From positions 2,418,001 to 2,482,000 of the forward strand of contig JAEILZ010000005.1 of NCBI GenBank assembly GCA_018873225.1: a DNA stretch of 64,000 bases, read 5' to 3'. A program made the translations under genes and the position numbers. Below the pieces are notes generated by a model. It searched no databases and was not told the origin of the DNA. It was given only the letters and a program-made list of their open reading frames with translations. This DNA is from [Phialemoniopsis] sp. UDSM-2020 (taxonomy: Eukaryota > Ascomycota > Sordariomycetes > Thyridiales > Thyridiaceae). Below are positions 34,775 through 47,141 of the stretch, in pieces. Each line of letters opens with the position of its first letter. The stretch's first letter is position 1.

Positions 34775-35144
34775 GTTGAGCTGGTTGTTGCCTCTTTCGA
34801 CTACTCAAAAAACGGGTTACAAAGGTTGACTTGGTGCGGCTGCGAGGAGCCGTTGTAAGGATGAGGTTCGGAAGTCTGAAGAAATGCTCGCCGGGCGCTA
34901 TCGACCACTATCTGCACCACTCTGGGTTCCCATTAATTTTTTTTCTTATCTGAGACGTGGGGCCCGCCTTATCGCCTTATCTTATCGGCACCTGGTCGCA
35001 TCAATGCCAGCCTGGTGTCGCAACGTCAAACAACAACTTTCCCTGCGTACATCGAAACTTTGGCGCAAGTTAAACATTCATTGCGGCGTCTCTGTGGTCT
35101 AACTTTGACAGACGAATACAGAAAGATCAATCAGGGCTTCAAAA
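34775..35144. promoter_or_regulatory. Compact bidirectional promoter, DBP10 / DNAJC8-like
   Basis: 370 bases between two divergent start codons, too short for two well-separated promoters. A shared control region is inferred for a 60S assembly factor and a splicing-associated J-protein. It contains 'ttatcgccttatcttatcgg' (about 34970-34989), with GATA-like cores on the minus strand. Confidence 0.45.
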
Positions 35145-35875
35145 ATGGCGTCATCAGCGGCAGAGGAGAAGCCGGTTGACACCCGTGATGCGCTCGACAT
35201 CCTCGAATCAGAGTCTAAGGAGGCTACCAAGGACACAGAAATCAACCGCATTCTGAATGCGTTCAAACTTGACGCGTAAGTCGCCCGTGCGATCTAGCTG
35301 CCTCTTTCCCTCAGTCTTAGTATTGACTAGCGTCCAGATATGCCGTCCTCGGCCTTCAACCCGGCGTGCCCGACTCTGACATCAAGGTCACCTATCGCAA
35401 GAAGTCCCTACTGATCCATCCCGATAAGACGCGCAACCCGCTTGCGCCCGACGCCTTTGACCGCCTCAAGAAGGCCCAGACCGAGCTACTGGACGAGAAG
35501 CACAGGACGCAGCTCGACGAGGCCATCGCCGACGCGCGCGGCCTCCTCCTGCGCGAAAAGAAGTGGACGGCCGACAGCCCCGAGACGCGCACGGACGAGT
35601 TCAAGCGCCTGTGGGCCGACAAGACCAAGTTCGTCCTCATTGAGAACGAGCAGAGGCGACGCCGACAGCTCAAAGCGCAGATGCAGGAGGAAGGCCGGGA
35701 GCAGAAGCGCGAGGAGGAGGAGATCGAGCAGCGGAAGCGCAAGAGGCAACACGAACAAGACTGGGAGGCGACGAGAGACGTCCGGATCAATAGCTGGAGG
35801 AATTTTCAAAAGGGAAAGTCTACGGGTGGCGACGGCGGTGGGAAGAAGAAGAAGAAGCTCAAGCCTATCGGCTGA
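35145..35875 (+). CDS. spf31: J-domain protein, DNAJC8/Spf31 family
   Basis: Exons 35145-35275 and 35338-35875, 222 residues. The 62-base intron splits the Ala codon in KLDA|YAVLGLQPG. The J domain covers about residues 40-105 with the HPDK tripeptide (LLIHPDKTRNPLAPDAFDRL) that activates Hsp70. The rest is a charged helix (KRLWADKTKF ... EQRRRRQLKAQ) ending in SWRNFQKGK and a poly-Lys tail. The combination J domain, long basic helix and RD.R..SWRNFQ is that of human DNAJC8 and fission yeast Spf31, which associate with the spliceosome. Absence of zinc-finger and G/F regions makes it a class C J-protein. It is transcribed away from DBP10. Confidence 0.88.
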
Positions 35876-36254
35876 GAAACGAGTTCTGTGCTCACTTATG
35901 GCTAATGATTTTGCTTTTTTTCTTGCTAGTTGCTACGATGGGCACGGTGGGACGAGTTGGCACAGAGAAGCCAAATGGAGTCAACGTGAGTTCGATTGTC
36001 TTCATCAGAATCCACGCCTTGTCTTTCCTAACCTATTCAGCGCGTGAGACGCTCCGGCCGCATATTACATTACATGGCCCCTATATCAAATAGATCGGGT
36101 ATATGGCGTCAAGCAGCTTCAATCTGCCGCGAGATGGTGAGCCGTCGTCTGAGGATCTTGCCCCTGAACTCCCCTTGATGACTTCGCTCACTAACGATGT
36201 TTCGTAACACGATTCCATACTTAGTGTGGAAATAACGAACATCCCCTGAACCGA
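35876..36254. other. Convergent 3' intergenic region
   Basis: 379 bases between converging stops; no gene seen. Confidence 0.55.
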
Positions 36255-38418
36255 TCAGCGCTCTGAATCCTTCACCTGTGCCACGCTATCCTTGTTTCCG
36301 ACTTCCTTTTCGGTCTTCGAGGTATCGCTCTTTGCTGGTGTCGACTGTGTTTGTCCTTGGTTGACATCTGACTTGTCATTCTTCCCCTTTATGCAGAACA
36401 GGTCGTCTGCAAATTTGTGCGGCGCTTGCTGCTTTGATACAGCATCATCACAGCCCCCAATCTGCTGTTTGAAATCTGCCGCGTATTTCGAGGAAGCCGA
36501 GTCCAGTTCTCCCAAGGCCGTCTTCTTTCCATCCCAAGCTATCAATGGCAGCTCACTGAACGGTGCCAGTGTTCCTTTGTTGGGTAGGTGCTCGAGGAGC
36601 GAACCAGGGACTAGGTCGACCTCGCTCTCGTCTTCACTGTCGCCCATCAACTCCTTTTCATATTCCTCAGGTGCTGTGTACAATTCAGTGTGAGTGGTCG
36701 CAAGTTTACTTGCGGTGGTTTCGCCAGGGTACAAGCTCCAGTAGCCTCGCGCCCTGCATAACCTCAGGACGTGCTCGAGCCATGCCGGATACTTCTTGCT
36801 AACATTCTTAGTTGCTAAGAATGGAGAAGACTGGTGCTTCTCGGTGTTCAGCAAGTGCGAGACAAAACTGTGCATCTCGACCCATCTTTGTCCCAGGAAA
36901 AGCATTGCGTTACTGTTAGGCGCCTGCCATAGAAAAGAAACCACCTCGTCGGCTTTGCCTTTTGAAGCCTTGGCATCAGCAATGGGGGCTGGTGCAGTGA
37001 AAGCAGTAGAGGCATCCAGATTAGTAGACGGGAGGTCCAGACTAATACCGAAGAGACGCTGATCCCACTGTTCGAGTATAGCAGTGTTCGAATACCGGTA
37101 ATGAAGCACCGTGTACTTGAGGTCTAACGAGTTGTCAACGGGAATACTTGCTAGATGAAATATAATAGAAGATGCTCTTACAACTGAAGAAGTTTGGAGA
37201 GACCTCGACCTGTGGAGAGAGAACGAGGACATGGGAATGCTGAGGATCAACTGGCCAGAATGACTCCAAGAATCGAGCCGAGCTTTCATCCTCGCTGACG
37301 CCATGCCGAGGGATACGATGACGCAATGACAGCAATCGAGAATTGGTAGGGTTTTGAACACGGCTCGGTGGCCACTGGAAGGACTCGAGGAACTTCTCAG
37401 TGGGCGGGTCAATCTTTTGCGGGAGTTCAATGGTGAGATGTGGGATCGAGCCTGCCGTGAAGTCGGCAGAACTCAGAGACTTCAGGAGTCGAATGAGACT
37501 GCCGGATGCATCTGGGGTCGCATGGATTAGGATATCAATGCTAACCTGATTCCAAGCTGCCAAGGAAGCGCTCTCAAGTCTTGTCATCCAAGACAAGTCT
37601 TTGGCGGCGTTGCGGGGTAACTCGATCAGCGATAACTTCGAAGCTTTTGCCGTTTTTCGAATGCCTTTCGTGAAGAATGATTCTTCTGTGTCTGAGCCGT
37701 CGACGATGACAGCTTGCGGGTGCATATACATGTGTATATGGTACAAAGCGCGAGCAGTACTGCTCTCAAGCCGATCATCCGTAGATATTGACGAAGAGTC
37801 GGGTCTCGCATCATGGAATATAATATGGCAAGGCTCGTCAATTCCGTTGATCTTCCCGAGCTCGGCGAGCCCGATGTCACTCCTGCTCATGAGCGCAAAA
37901 TGTACGTAGTTTTGCCGCTCCGCGCCCATCTGACATGCTATTGGCAGTAATGTCGCCGCGCTCTTCAAGCTTGCGGCCGCAAAGAGCACGTTCTTGTTGT
38001 TCAAGTATCCTCCTCGAGTGCCCGCGATGCCGTGCAAGGATGCGGCGAGGTTGAGGAACCGCAGAGGCCCATTATAGGTGTGGTCTTTCGAGGATTCGGC
38101 TGGTGGTGAGGTCATCGAGGTCTTGCCACGCGGTGGAGGGGCCTGCTTCGCTGGCGCATTGGGCTTGAGGTCGCTGTTATCGCCGGGGTGATAGTATGCC
38201 GGTCGCCGACGGTCTCTGACGCCCACATCCGTAGGGATGTTCTTGATAAAAAGATACACAGCCAGTCCGATGATCAGAGCAATGAATAACCGCTTAATGG
38301 ACTTGCGTTGAGGAGCACGAGCGGGTGCCCAGCCCTTCGGCCGCAGTACATGCTTGGAGCCTTTGTGGTCGTCGTCCTTCTTGCCCAATTCCTCGTCGGT
38401 AAGGAATAAAGACTGCAT
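36255..38418 (-). CDS. Type II membrane protein, GT2-like putative glycosyltransferase
   Basis: Exons 37182-38418 and 36255-37123, 701 residues. I chose acceptor TCGTTAG (58-base intron), which gives VSPNFFSYLKYTVLHYRYS. A nearer AG would leave a 31-base intron. A 43-residue cytosolic tail is followed by one membrane anchor (RLFIALIIGLAVYLFIKNI, about 44-62), giving type II topology typical of Golgi transferases. The lumenal part contains ISIDILIHATPDASGSLIRLL-like and PHLTIELPQKID segments, resembling the start of a nucleotide-sugar (GT-A) fold, and HVLVLSPQVEVSP. I recall similar proteins annotated in moulds as glycosyltransferase 2 but know of no assayed reaction. The C-terminal 100 residues are hydrophilic and probably disordered. 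It starts divergently from SYO1. The membrane anchor is clear; enzyme activity is inferred. Confidence 0.7.
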
Positions 38419-39105
38419 TATGAATGGAAGGTCTCAGCAGTTCGCTGTCTGGGCAGGTGTGTCGGAGTCGTGCTTCTGCTGAGTCTCGCCGGGTGGTTTA
38501 CATCAAAGCCGGCATCGAGCTCGGTAGCTTCCAGTCGTCGATCTGCTATTCAGCACGACATGCCTATCCAGAACTGGCTGCGCCTAGCGAAAGCCCAGTG
38601 CCGACGAAGCCTCTGGTAGCAAAAGAAGGCCGTGTAAGAGGTGTCGCAACTTAGATGCGTCGCTCTAGAACCGTAAGTGTACGTAGCAATGAGTGCAGCG
38701 CAAAAGAGCTGGAGGTCGACGTGGTTGAGCACGAGCTTGGAATGGACAATCCTTATCTGACAGCTGTCCTGCGGCGCGGCGCATCAATTGATTCGCGCTG
38801 ATTGTCTCAGTGCCGCGCTGCTAGCTAATCACAGGCCCCTGTAAAGATCGACTCCGATCTGCTATTCCACCCCACTGGCGCACTAAACATGATCAGGAAT
38901 AGCTGCCGCAGGTCAATTCCAACCAAGATAGGCACCCCCACCTTCAAACAGTTCACTACTTTGTACGTATTTGGTTCGTTAACAAATTTTTGGTCAAAAA
39001 TTTCAGACTCAGGCCGACTTACATGCATGAAGCTGTCCTCATAGCAGCATATATCAGCAAGTGTTTAGGACTGCAAACTCATAAAATCTCAAATATCTCG
39101 GTCAA
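38419..39105. promoter_or_regulatory. Divergent promoter region, GT2-like gene / SYO1
   Basis: 687 bases between divergent starts. Small frames only; no separate gene supported. Confidence 0.45.
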
Positions 39106-41194
39106 ATGGCGAAAAACCGGAAGAACAGAGCCCGGCCTCATCGGGCAGATCCCATTGCGAAGCAAGTCAAGCCACCCTCAGACCCGGAGCTGGCCGCACT
39201 GCGAGAGAAGAGCATTCTCCCGGTTCTGAAAGACCTGCAAAGCGCCGAGCCCAAGTCGCGTACCGCGGCCGCAGAGGCTATCGCCAACATCATACAGGAT
39301 GAGAAATGCAGGAAGCTACTTCTGCGTGAGCAGATTGTACACATCGTCCTGAGCGAAACTCTCACCGACACCAGCCTCGAATCGAGGGCTGCCGGTTGGG
39401 ATATCCTGTGCGTCCTCGCCGAAGAGGAAGAGAGCGATTTCTGTGTTCATCTGTTTCGAAATGATATCCTCACAGCACTAGAGCATGCCTCGAAACTGGT
39501 AGGTTGTTGTCATTGTGACCCGAAGCTTCTTATCGATCTCAGAGACTAACACGACAAATCATAATTAGGTCATCACCACTCTCACGGCTTCAGACCCGCC
39601 CTTCAGCAAGGCAACCAAAGCACAGCAGCGCTTCGTATGGGAAATCGTCAAGTCGCTGATAACCTTGCTTACCGCTCTATCTGAGGCTCGAGATGAGATC
39701 CTCGAGGCAGTCGCCGGCAACGCCTCCTTGACACATTTTCTTCTTTATATAATCTCAAATGCGCTTACGCCTCCTGAGATCGTCGATGAAGGCATCCAAT
39801 GCCTGACAACCTTGGCTGAGGATAGCCGTACGGTCGCGCAGGCTGTTACTGATGAGCACATAAGCCCCTGCTACTCCAAGCTGCTGTCTTTTATCGAGAC
39901 TGGTGGGTCGCGAGGCGTGTTGGCTTGTGGCCTTTTGCATAATGTTTTCTCAACACTAGAGTGGTTTGATCAGACTCCTGGTCGAGGGGGTGCAAGCGAC
40001 GCCATACTCGTTCCCGCTCTGGCCAAGACGCTCGAGCGGACCAAGTTGGATGAACAAACGACTAGTGGGGAGAAAACGGGGCTCAGCTCACCTGAGATTG
40101 TGCAAATAGCACTTGAGATACTGGCAGTCATCGGTACGGATCTGCAAGCTGCCTTGGAAAAGGGCAGCAAGGCCGAATGGGCTGGCATCGACGATAGTAA
40201 TGTGCCTCCGACAGCTAACGGGGGCGATGAGGACCATGCAATGGATGGTGAAGATGACGATGACGATGCCCCTGAGGAAGGAGAAGACGGCGAGGACGAA
40301 AATGAGATGACCGCCGAGGAAATGGAGGCAGATATGGAGATGGTGACCGGACCCGACGACCTCAACGACGAAGACGCGGGCCTGGACGACCTCCCGACCC
40401 TGCGCGAGCTCATCAATAAGGCCCTCCCACAACTGATCCGCCTATCCAACCTCTCGTCCCCCGCCAGCGACGCCCTCCTCGCCATCCAAGCCGCCGCTCT
40501 CTCCGCCCTCAACAACCTGTGCTGGACCGTGTCGTGCCTCGACTTCTCCAATGGAGAGAATGCCGGCGTCTACTCCGCCTGGCAGCCCGCCGCCCAGAGC
40601 ATCTGGTCCGGCGCCATCACGCCCATCCTGTCTACTGACACAGCGGATCTCAACCTGGCCACCCTGGTGACCAGTCTCGCGTGGGCCGTGTCGCGCAGTC
40701 TCGGCGGAAGCACGCCGCTCAAGGGCGACGAGCACCGCCGCTTCATCTCACTGTACCAAGCGTCCAAGGGCCTGTCCAGCGACGACGGCTCCCAGCAGGA
40801 CGAGGCGGCCGAGGACCCCTTTCAGGGACTGGGCGTCAAGTGCATCGGCGTACTTGGCCAATTGGCGCGCGACCCGGCACCGCTCGACCTGAACCGCGAG
40901 ATTGGTGTGTTCCTCGTCTCCCTCGTCGGATCGCTGCCCCAGGCGGCGCCGGCCGACGTCGTCGAGGCGCTGAACCAGCTCTTTGACATTTACGGGGACG
41001 AGAACTTTGCGTGCGACAAGGAGGTCTTTTGGAAGGATGGCTTCCTGAAGCATCTCGAGGACAGTCAGCCAAAGCTTAAAGCCATGGCCAAGGGCGTCGA
41101 CAAGAGAGCGTTTGGTGAGCTCAGGAGCCGGGTAGACGAGGTCATGATCAACCTGAGGCGGTTCATACAGTATAAAAAGAAGAATGCGCCGTAA
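39106..41194 (+). CDS. syo1: Syo1, ARM/HEAT-repeat co-import chaperone of Rpl5 and Rpl11
   Basis: Exons 39106-39498 and 39569-41194, 672 residues, ATG 39106. The 70-base intron joins EHASKL to VITTLTASDPPF. The N-terminus is basic (MAKNRKNRARPHR), where Syo1 carries its importin-beta2 signal; a clear PY pair is not seen. ARM-like helices follow (LAALREKSILPVLKDLQSAE; SRAAGWDILCVLAEEEE), then a long acidic insertion at about 350-405 (DGEDDDDDAPEEGEDGEDE), the loop that binds Rpl11 in Chaetomium Syo1, then HEAT-like repeats to the C-terminus. Size matches the family (about 675). Syo1 imports Rpl5 and Rpl11 together into the nucleus to make the 5S RNP of the 60S subunit. Confidence 0.93.
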
Positions 41195-41399
41195 GGAGAA
41201 GGGGCTCACTGAGGATAAGGGGCAGGAACATGAATGGTTACAGGTTTGGTAATCAAAAATTGAGGGTCCAAGGACCCCTGGGTATGATGCAATCTATGAA
41301 AGTCTCGCCAGTACAGAAGTAAAATCAGTCTTTTAAAGCATGCTGAGACTCCTTATAATGTTTATATCCAATCTCGCCCCTGTCTTGCATTTCAACCTA

Positions 41400-43645
41400 T
41401 CAAGCATTGGCATTCCGGTGTTCAGCATCCTTGACCGCAAGCTCCCAGTCATAACGGTACAAGAACCAGTATTCGATGAGCGAAACCCTGCCCCCACTGT
41501 CAGTCATTCTTATCATAACACTCGGCCCGCCTGTCGGGATACGAAAGGGGAATAACTCACAAAAGTAGGCCGATTGATACTCCAAACCACAGACCGTATA
41601 GCTCCCAGTCGAGGCTGAAGGCTGTCGCAAATGATAACGGCACCGCCAGCAGATAATAAACAATGAGGTTGGCATACCCGCCGATCTCCTGCCTGCCGAC
41701 GCCGCGGAGGATACCGTGAGAGACGGCGGCCAGACCATCGAATACCTGCATGATGGCACAAAGAGGCATCACACGGGCCACCAGCTCGACGACCTCCTCG
41801 TCCTGAGTGAACAAAAGGGGAATTTTGTAGCGGAGGGAGGCTACCACCGACAGATTGACAACACCTATAATGCAGCCGACAACAAAAGCCTGCATTAATG
41901 TTAGTCAAAGTGTTCACAGCAGAAGGGGACAGGAAGTACTGACAACTCTCGCACACGTCTTGGCTGCATCCACCAATTTTGCCCCGATCAAGTTGGCAAT
42001 GCGAGTGGATGCAGCAATGGACATTGGAAACGGAATCTGGTACGTCGTCGATGTGATGGTGACCAGAATGCTCTGGGCAGCAAGAGCAGAAGCGCCAAAT
42101 TGGCCGGAAGCAAGGGTCAAGACTTCGAAAGCCAGCCATTCGGCCACGACCATGATCATCCCAGGTAGGGCAAGACGAATCATTGGCCCTATAGTAGACA
42201 ATTAGGTCAGGGGTTTTGAGGAGTAGAGAATAGGAAAGCCTGCTTGTGTTTACTCACCCCAGTTGTGGAACATGCGTTTACTGAACCCGCCCCAACATTG
42301 ATAGCCGTCGATAAAGATCACATATAGGAATAACAGAAGCGGCATGAGGTTCTGAGTGATAGCTACCGCGATGGGCGCTCCAACGAATCCCCAGCCAAGG
42401 TGCCAGACAAATAGGTAATTGAGAAAAACGTTGATAGGTGCGGAGATTAAGAGGACGTAAGTGTTGGCTTGGAAGAGGCCCTGTGCCTGGACGAAACGTT
42501 TGGCACATTCAAAAATGGCATATGCGGGCATGCCCGGAATGACAACCCGGAGATAAAGACCGGCCAACTCGGCCGACCTTGCTTCCGGGAGCATCTTGGT
42601 TAGGACGCCCTCGGCATTCCACCATAGGACAGCAAAGGGCGCGACTAGGAGCAAGAGAAAGCAAGTCATGCGCTGCAGCTGCAGGCCGACCAAGTGCTTG
42701 TGGCCGGAACCGTATGCTTGCGCACACAAGGTGTCGAGCGACGTGGCGAGTCCTTGCACCGGCGCATAAAAGGTGATGTTGGCGGACATGGTGGCCACTG
42801 TACCAGTCAGAAGTGCTCTCTGATACATTGTCTTGTCACGATCGTGGCTGCAAGGGAGCAGACGGAGCGGCATGTTACTTACGACTCACAGCACCAAGCT
42901 CGAATTTTCCTATTCTTCCAACCGCAAAGATACTGGCGATGTTCACCGAGTACTGTAGCAAAAAAGTCACCACAAGAGACCGCGAGTACACGGCGATCGT
43001 TTTAGCCTCTCTCTGCCACGTCGTCCGGATCTGTCCAGCGGCAACGGCAGCTTCCCATTGCTCGTTGAGATGCTCCTGCCCATCTGCATCGGTCTCGACC
43101 TCGCCACCAGTAGGTAGCAAAAGAGGTGTCTCTTCTGAGGGGGTCGCAGGGATGATAGAGACCTCAGGAACCTCCTCATCCGGAGTCGGCAAGGGAACCT
43201 TTGTGCTGAACAATTTTCTGTAGACTTGCCGAAATAGGGTCGGGCGTTCTACCACGGGGTGCTTGGGTGGTAACAGGTGATTGTCCCTCAGGAGGCTGCG
43301 CTCGGCATCTATGGACTGTTGTTTCTCAATCCTAGTGAGCTTGGGCTCTTCGAGCTGAGACCGGCCCATGGCTGGTCGAGAGCCTCCATAGGCGATGCCA
43401 CTCGGGCGGGCATATAGCGTAGGGCCCGGGTGTTCGCCGTCAGAGGCATAGTCATCCCCGGAGACTTCATCATCGATATCCTCGTCGGTAGACCACTCCG
43501 CTAGGTCCCTGGCGATGGATTCCTGAACAATTGGAGATGCATCGGTGAAAGAAGCGACGAAGGACGATGCAAAATCGCGGCTTAGTCTTCTGCTCCTAGA
43601 CGATGATGGCCCGGCCGGTATATCCTGTCCCTGCCTATTTGACAT
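41400..43645 (-). CDS. MATE-family multidrug/organic cation exporter
   Basis: Five exons on the minus strand: 42883-43645, 42258-42797, 41944-42188, 41561-41889 and 41400-41487, joining to 654 residues. The upstream frame has no other ATG. The intron 3 donor is GTCAGT. A hydrophilic N-terminal extension of about 220 residues contains an acidic dileucine-like EETPLL (171-176), a kind of motif that can direct proteins to the vacuole. The MatE core follows in two halves: SANITFYAPVQGLATSLDTL / CAQAYGSGHKHL, ALPGMIMVVAEWLAFEVLTL and SHGILRGVGRQEIG, with about twelve hydrophobic segments. MATE transporters exchange drugs or metabolites for H+ or Na+. The long N-terminus is like that of yeast Ydr338c-type members. 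It ends 205 bases from the converging SYO1 stop. Confidence 0.93.
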
Positions 43646-44723
43646 TCTGTGTCTCGGCTGTGGAGCTGTTTGATGTCTCTTAGGTATGGAATGGTGGAAT
43701 GGTAAAGCAGGTGGCGACAAATATCAAGATAGATAAATCTCCACGTCAAGGGTTCTCTTTTAGCGCGCCAATTCCAAAAGGGAAGGCGCAATAGATTTCA
43801 CTATCCAGGTAAATGGGAAGCAAATGCAATTATCTGTCTCAAAAAGAAATAATCTACAAGCCATTGAAGATCGTGATACACAGCAGCATTGATATCGTGG
43901 TGGGCTTTTGAGTCACACCCGGTCTCCAGGGTTCAGGTCGATGCAATGTCACCCACACAGCATGTTCGGGAAAGCAGCGATCCAGCTCACCGATGGTTTG
44001 CAATACGTTACCTAAGAGCGGCCAAGGAGGCGGCGCGCGCCCTTCACACACCCACTTGACTAACTAACAACATTAAATGGGCCTGGGGTCCATTGGTAGG
44101 GGTCTGTTTGTGAGAGCAACCAAGAAACGGGGGTCTTATTAATTGCAAAGAGTGTTTTCGACTCTTCTGTGACGCACTCTCCTCGGTTTGGCAATTGGTG
44201 AACAATCGCTGTAAATACAACGATAGACTGACTGTAGACCCTGCCTGCCAACCAAGACATCTCGAGATCCGACGCCGATGCGCCGCTTGAGCAACCCATG
44301 TCTCGGAAGCCAGGCGGGTAAACCCCGGTTTGTCCCAGTGAGCGATTGAACAGCACTTGAGGTGCAGGATGGATCTTCGGGGCCGTTGATGTCCTCTGAC
44401 GAAAGCGGCTATTCGAGGTGTCAGCTGCATCTCGTCATTGGACGCCAGAGCTGCAGGTGCCGCTACCGGGTGGCAGCCCCGCTACTTGGACCCGGTCCCA
44501 GAGATTATGCAGTGCGGCATGTGAGCAGAGGCTAACATTCCTTTACGGGGAGAATGGCGTGCGGAGTACCCCGAATTGCATATCCTGTTTGTTCTCATCC
44601 AAGAGCGGCTTCGACACCCAAACCGTGACGCCTCACCGACGGTGCTTCGCACAGGTACAGTCAAACCTGGCTGCGACTTTTGTTCTTGAGAACGGATCTA
44701 TCGCGCATATCTTCTCCCGCGAC
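43646..44723. promoter_or_regulatory. Divergent promoter region, MATE / DUF202 gene
   Basis: About 1.1 kb between divergent starts. No gene, tRNA or repeat recognised. The DUF202 frame is open back to about 44418 but contains no earlier ATG. Confidence 0.45.
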
Positions 44724-45502
44724 ATGCCGCTGCTGAGAACTCTCGACGAAGAGGACGCGCCACCTACGGGATGCTGCGCGCCGCTGGCCAGCATCCGGGA
44801 GCCGGTGGACGTCGGCCACATCGGAGGGTAACGAGCCCATGTCTCGCATTCACACTTGAGCACGATCAAAACTGACGCCCTCCGGTCTTAGGTTTGGAGG
44901 ATATGCCGGTGAGAGCGTGTTCTGGGTGTGGCCGTTGCTAGGACCGCTACTTTTTGAGAATGAGAGCAGTGACGCTCGCGGTATGATGCCCATCATCCTC
45001 ATCACAGTGGCCGGAGCACCCTGCGCTCACACTTTTCAGACCACTGTGCCAATGAGCGCACGTTTCTGTCCTACCTCAGGCTTTCTGTGACTATGGCTGT
45101 TGTATCGGTGGCCATTGTAATGTCCTTTCATCTGAAGCATCAACCAACACAGGTGGAGCTTGACATGGCCAGGCCTCTCGGAGCCATCTTTTGGGCCTTG
45201 TCAGTCATCACGTTGGCAATGGGCATTTCCAACTACATCAGTAAGCTTCTTGACAATATTCGATATGCGGGCTGAGACATTGGTGCTGATGAACACAGAA
45301 ACCGTGAACAAGTATAGTAGGAGAGCAGCAATCGTGCAATCAGGGTGGAAAACGCAGATAGTAAGTACGGCTCGATCCTCTTGTACGACGAACTCCTCCA
45401 GCTCACGCAGTGTAGATCATGGTTGCTATTGCAGTATCTATCATCGGGGCTTGTGTGACACTGCTAGTGGTGAACAAGCTGAGCGAGTCCGGTGATGAAT
45501 GA
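44724..45502 (+). CDS. DUF202-domain small membrane protein
   Basis: Five short exons reconstructed by hand: 44724-44827, 44892-44980, 45040-45240, 45299-45360 and 45416-45502, giving 180 residues. Every junction keeps frame and canonical splice signals. The family signature is clear across junctions: FENESSDARDHCANERTFLS-YLRLSV, FHLKHQP, MARPLGAIFWALS and SRRAAIVQSGWKTQI. Three membrane segments follow the ANERTFL motif (SVTMAVVSVAIVMSF, LGAIFWALSVITLAMGI, VAIAVSIIGACVTLLVV), the usual DUF202 layout. In yeast a DUF202 module occurs in the vacuolar transporter chaperone Vtc1, but stand-alone mould proteins are uncharacterised. An acidic N-terminus (LDEEDAPP) precedes a Gly-rich stretch. Family confident, function unknown. 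Confidence 0.87.
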
Positions 45503-46241
45503 TTTGCTACGGTTCAAAAGACAGATGGGACGGAGGGGGCGGCCCTGAGAATCATGTGATGATGATGAAAGCAAGCATCGTTCAATGCCAATTAATTGTT
45601 CCAATTGTTCCAATGGTTCCATCTCATTTAGTCCACTTAAGTATTAAGTAGTCTTCGACCCGTGAATGATCTGAGAGAACCGAAACCAAAACCTATCCTA
45701 CAGCTAATAAGGATGGCACTATCAAATTGACCGTAAGGTAATGCCCGATCGGGCAGGGGGAGCCGCCGGGCATCACAACGAAGAAGCTACTTGACTTGGG
45801 ACCTGAAGCCAGTGGAGAAATTGCTGTTGACCTACCTCATTCGGCCTTCTCTGGGGCGGCACGCACTTCTTATCCGTCAGGCTAAGAATGGTCAGGCGGC
45901 ACTTACTCGAGACGGGGCGAGGCGATACTGGCACGCTCTCATCCATCAATGGATCCTCGAGGTCTGGGCGGCCACTAAATTACCTGCCAATGCCAATTCG
46001 TTTCCAGTGGTGTTAGCGTCCCAACCATGAGAGCATTCGCCCCCACCACGTTTTTTAATTTGACAAGGGGGGCCCCGCGAATTTAAAGATAGCCTCTCCC
46101 AGAGTGGCGGTTTCGCAAACAAAGATCTTTCTCTGCCGCAACTTCAACGCCTTGTCTCTTGTGCAATTGGGCTTTTTGTGCAAGACAGAGAAGCCAACTC
46201 TGAGCTCTGGCAGCAGGAACGGTATCTCGCGCATAGACATC
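45503..46241. other. Intergenic, promoter of IPP isomerase gene
   Basis: 739 bases with no gene recognised. The isomerase frame is open upstream to about 46104 without an ATG. Confidence 0.5.

Positions 46242-47141
<900 letters not shown>

Noticed and set aside
37151..37181. 31-base intron in the GT2-like gene
   Set aside because: Shorter than fungal introns normally are. The alternative acceptor at 37124 gives 58 bases, a branch-like GTTGAC and a better family match.
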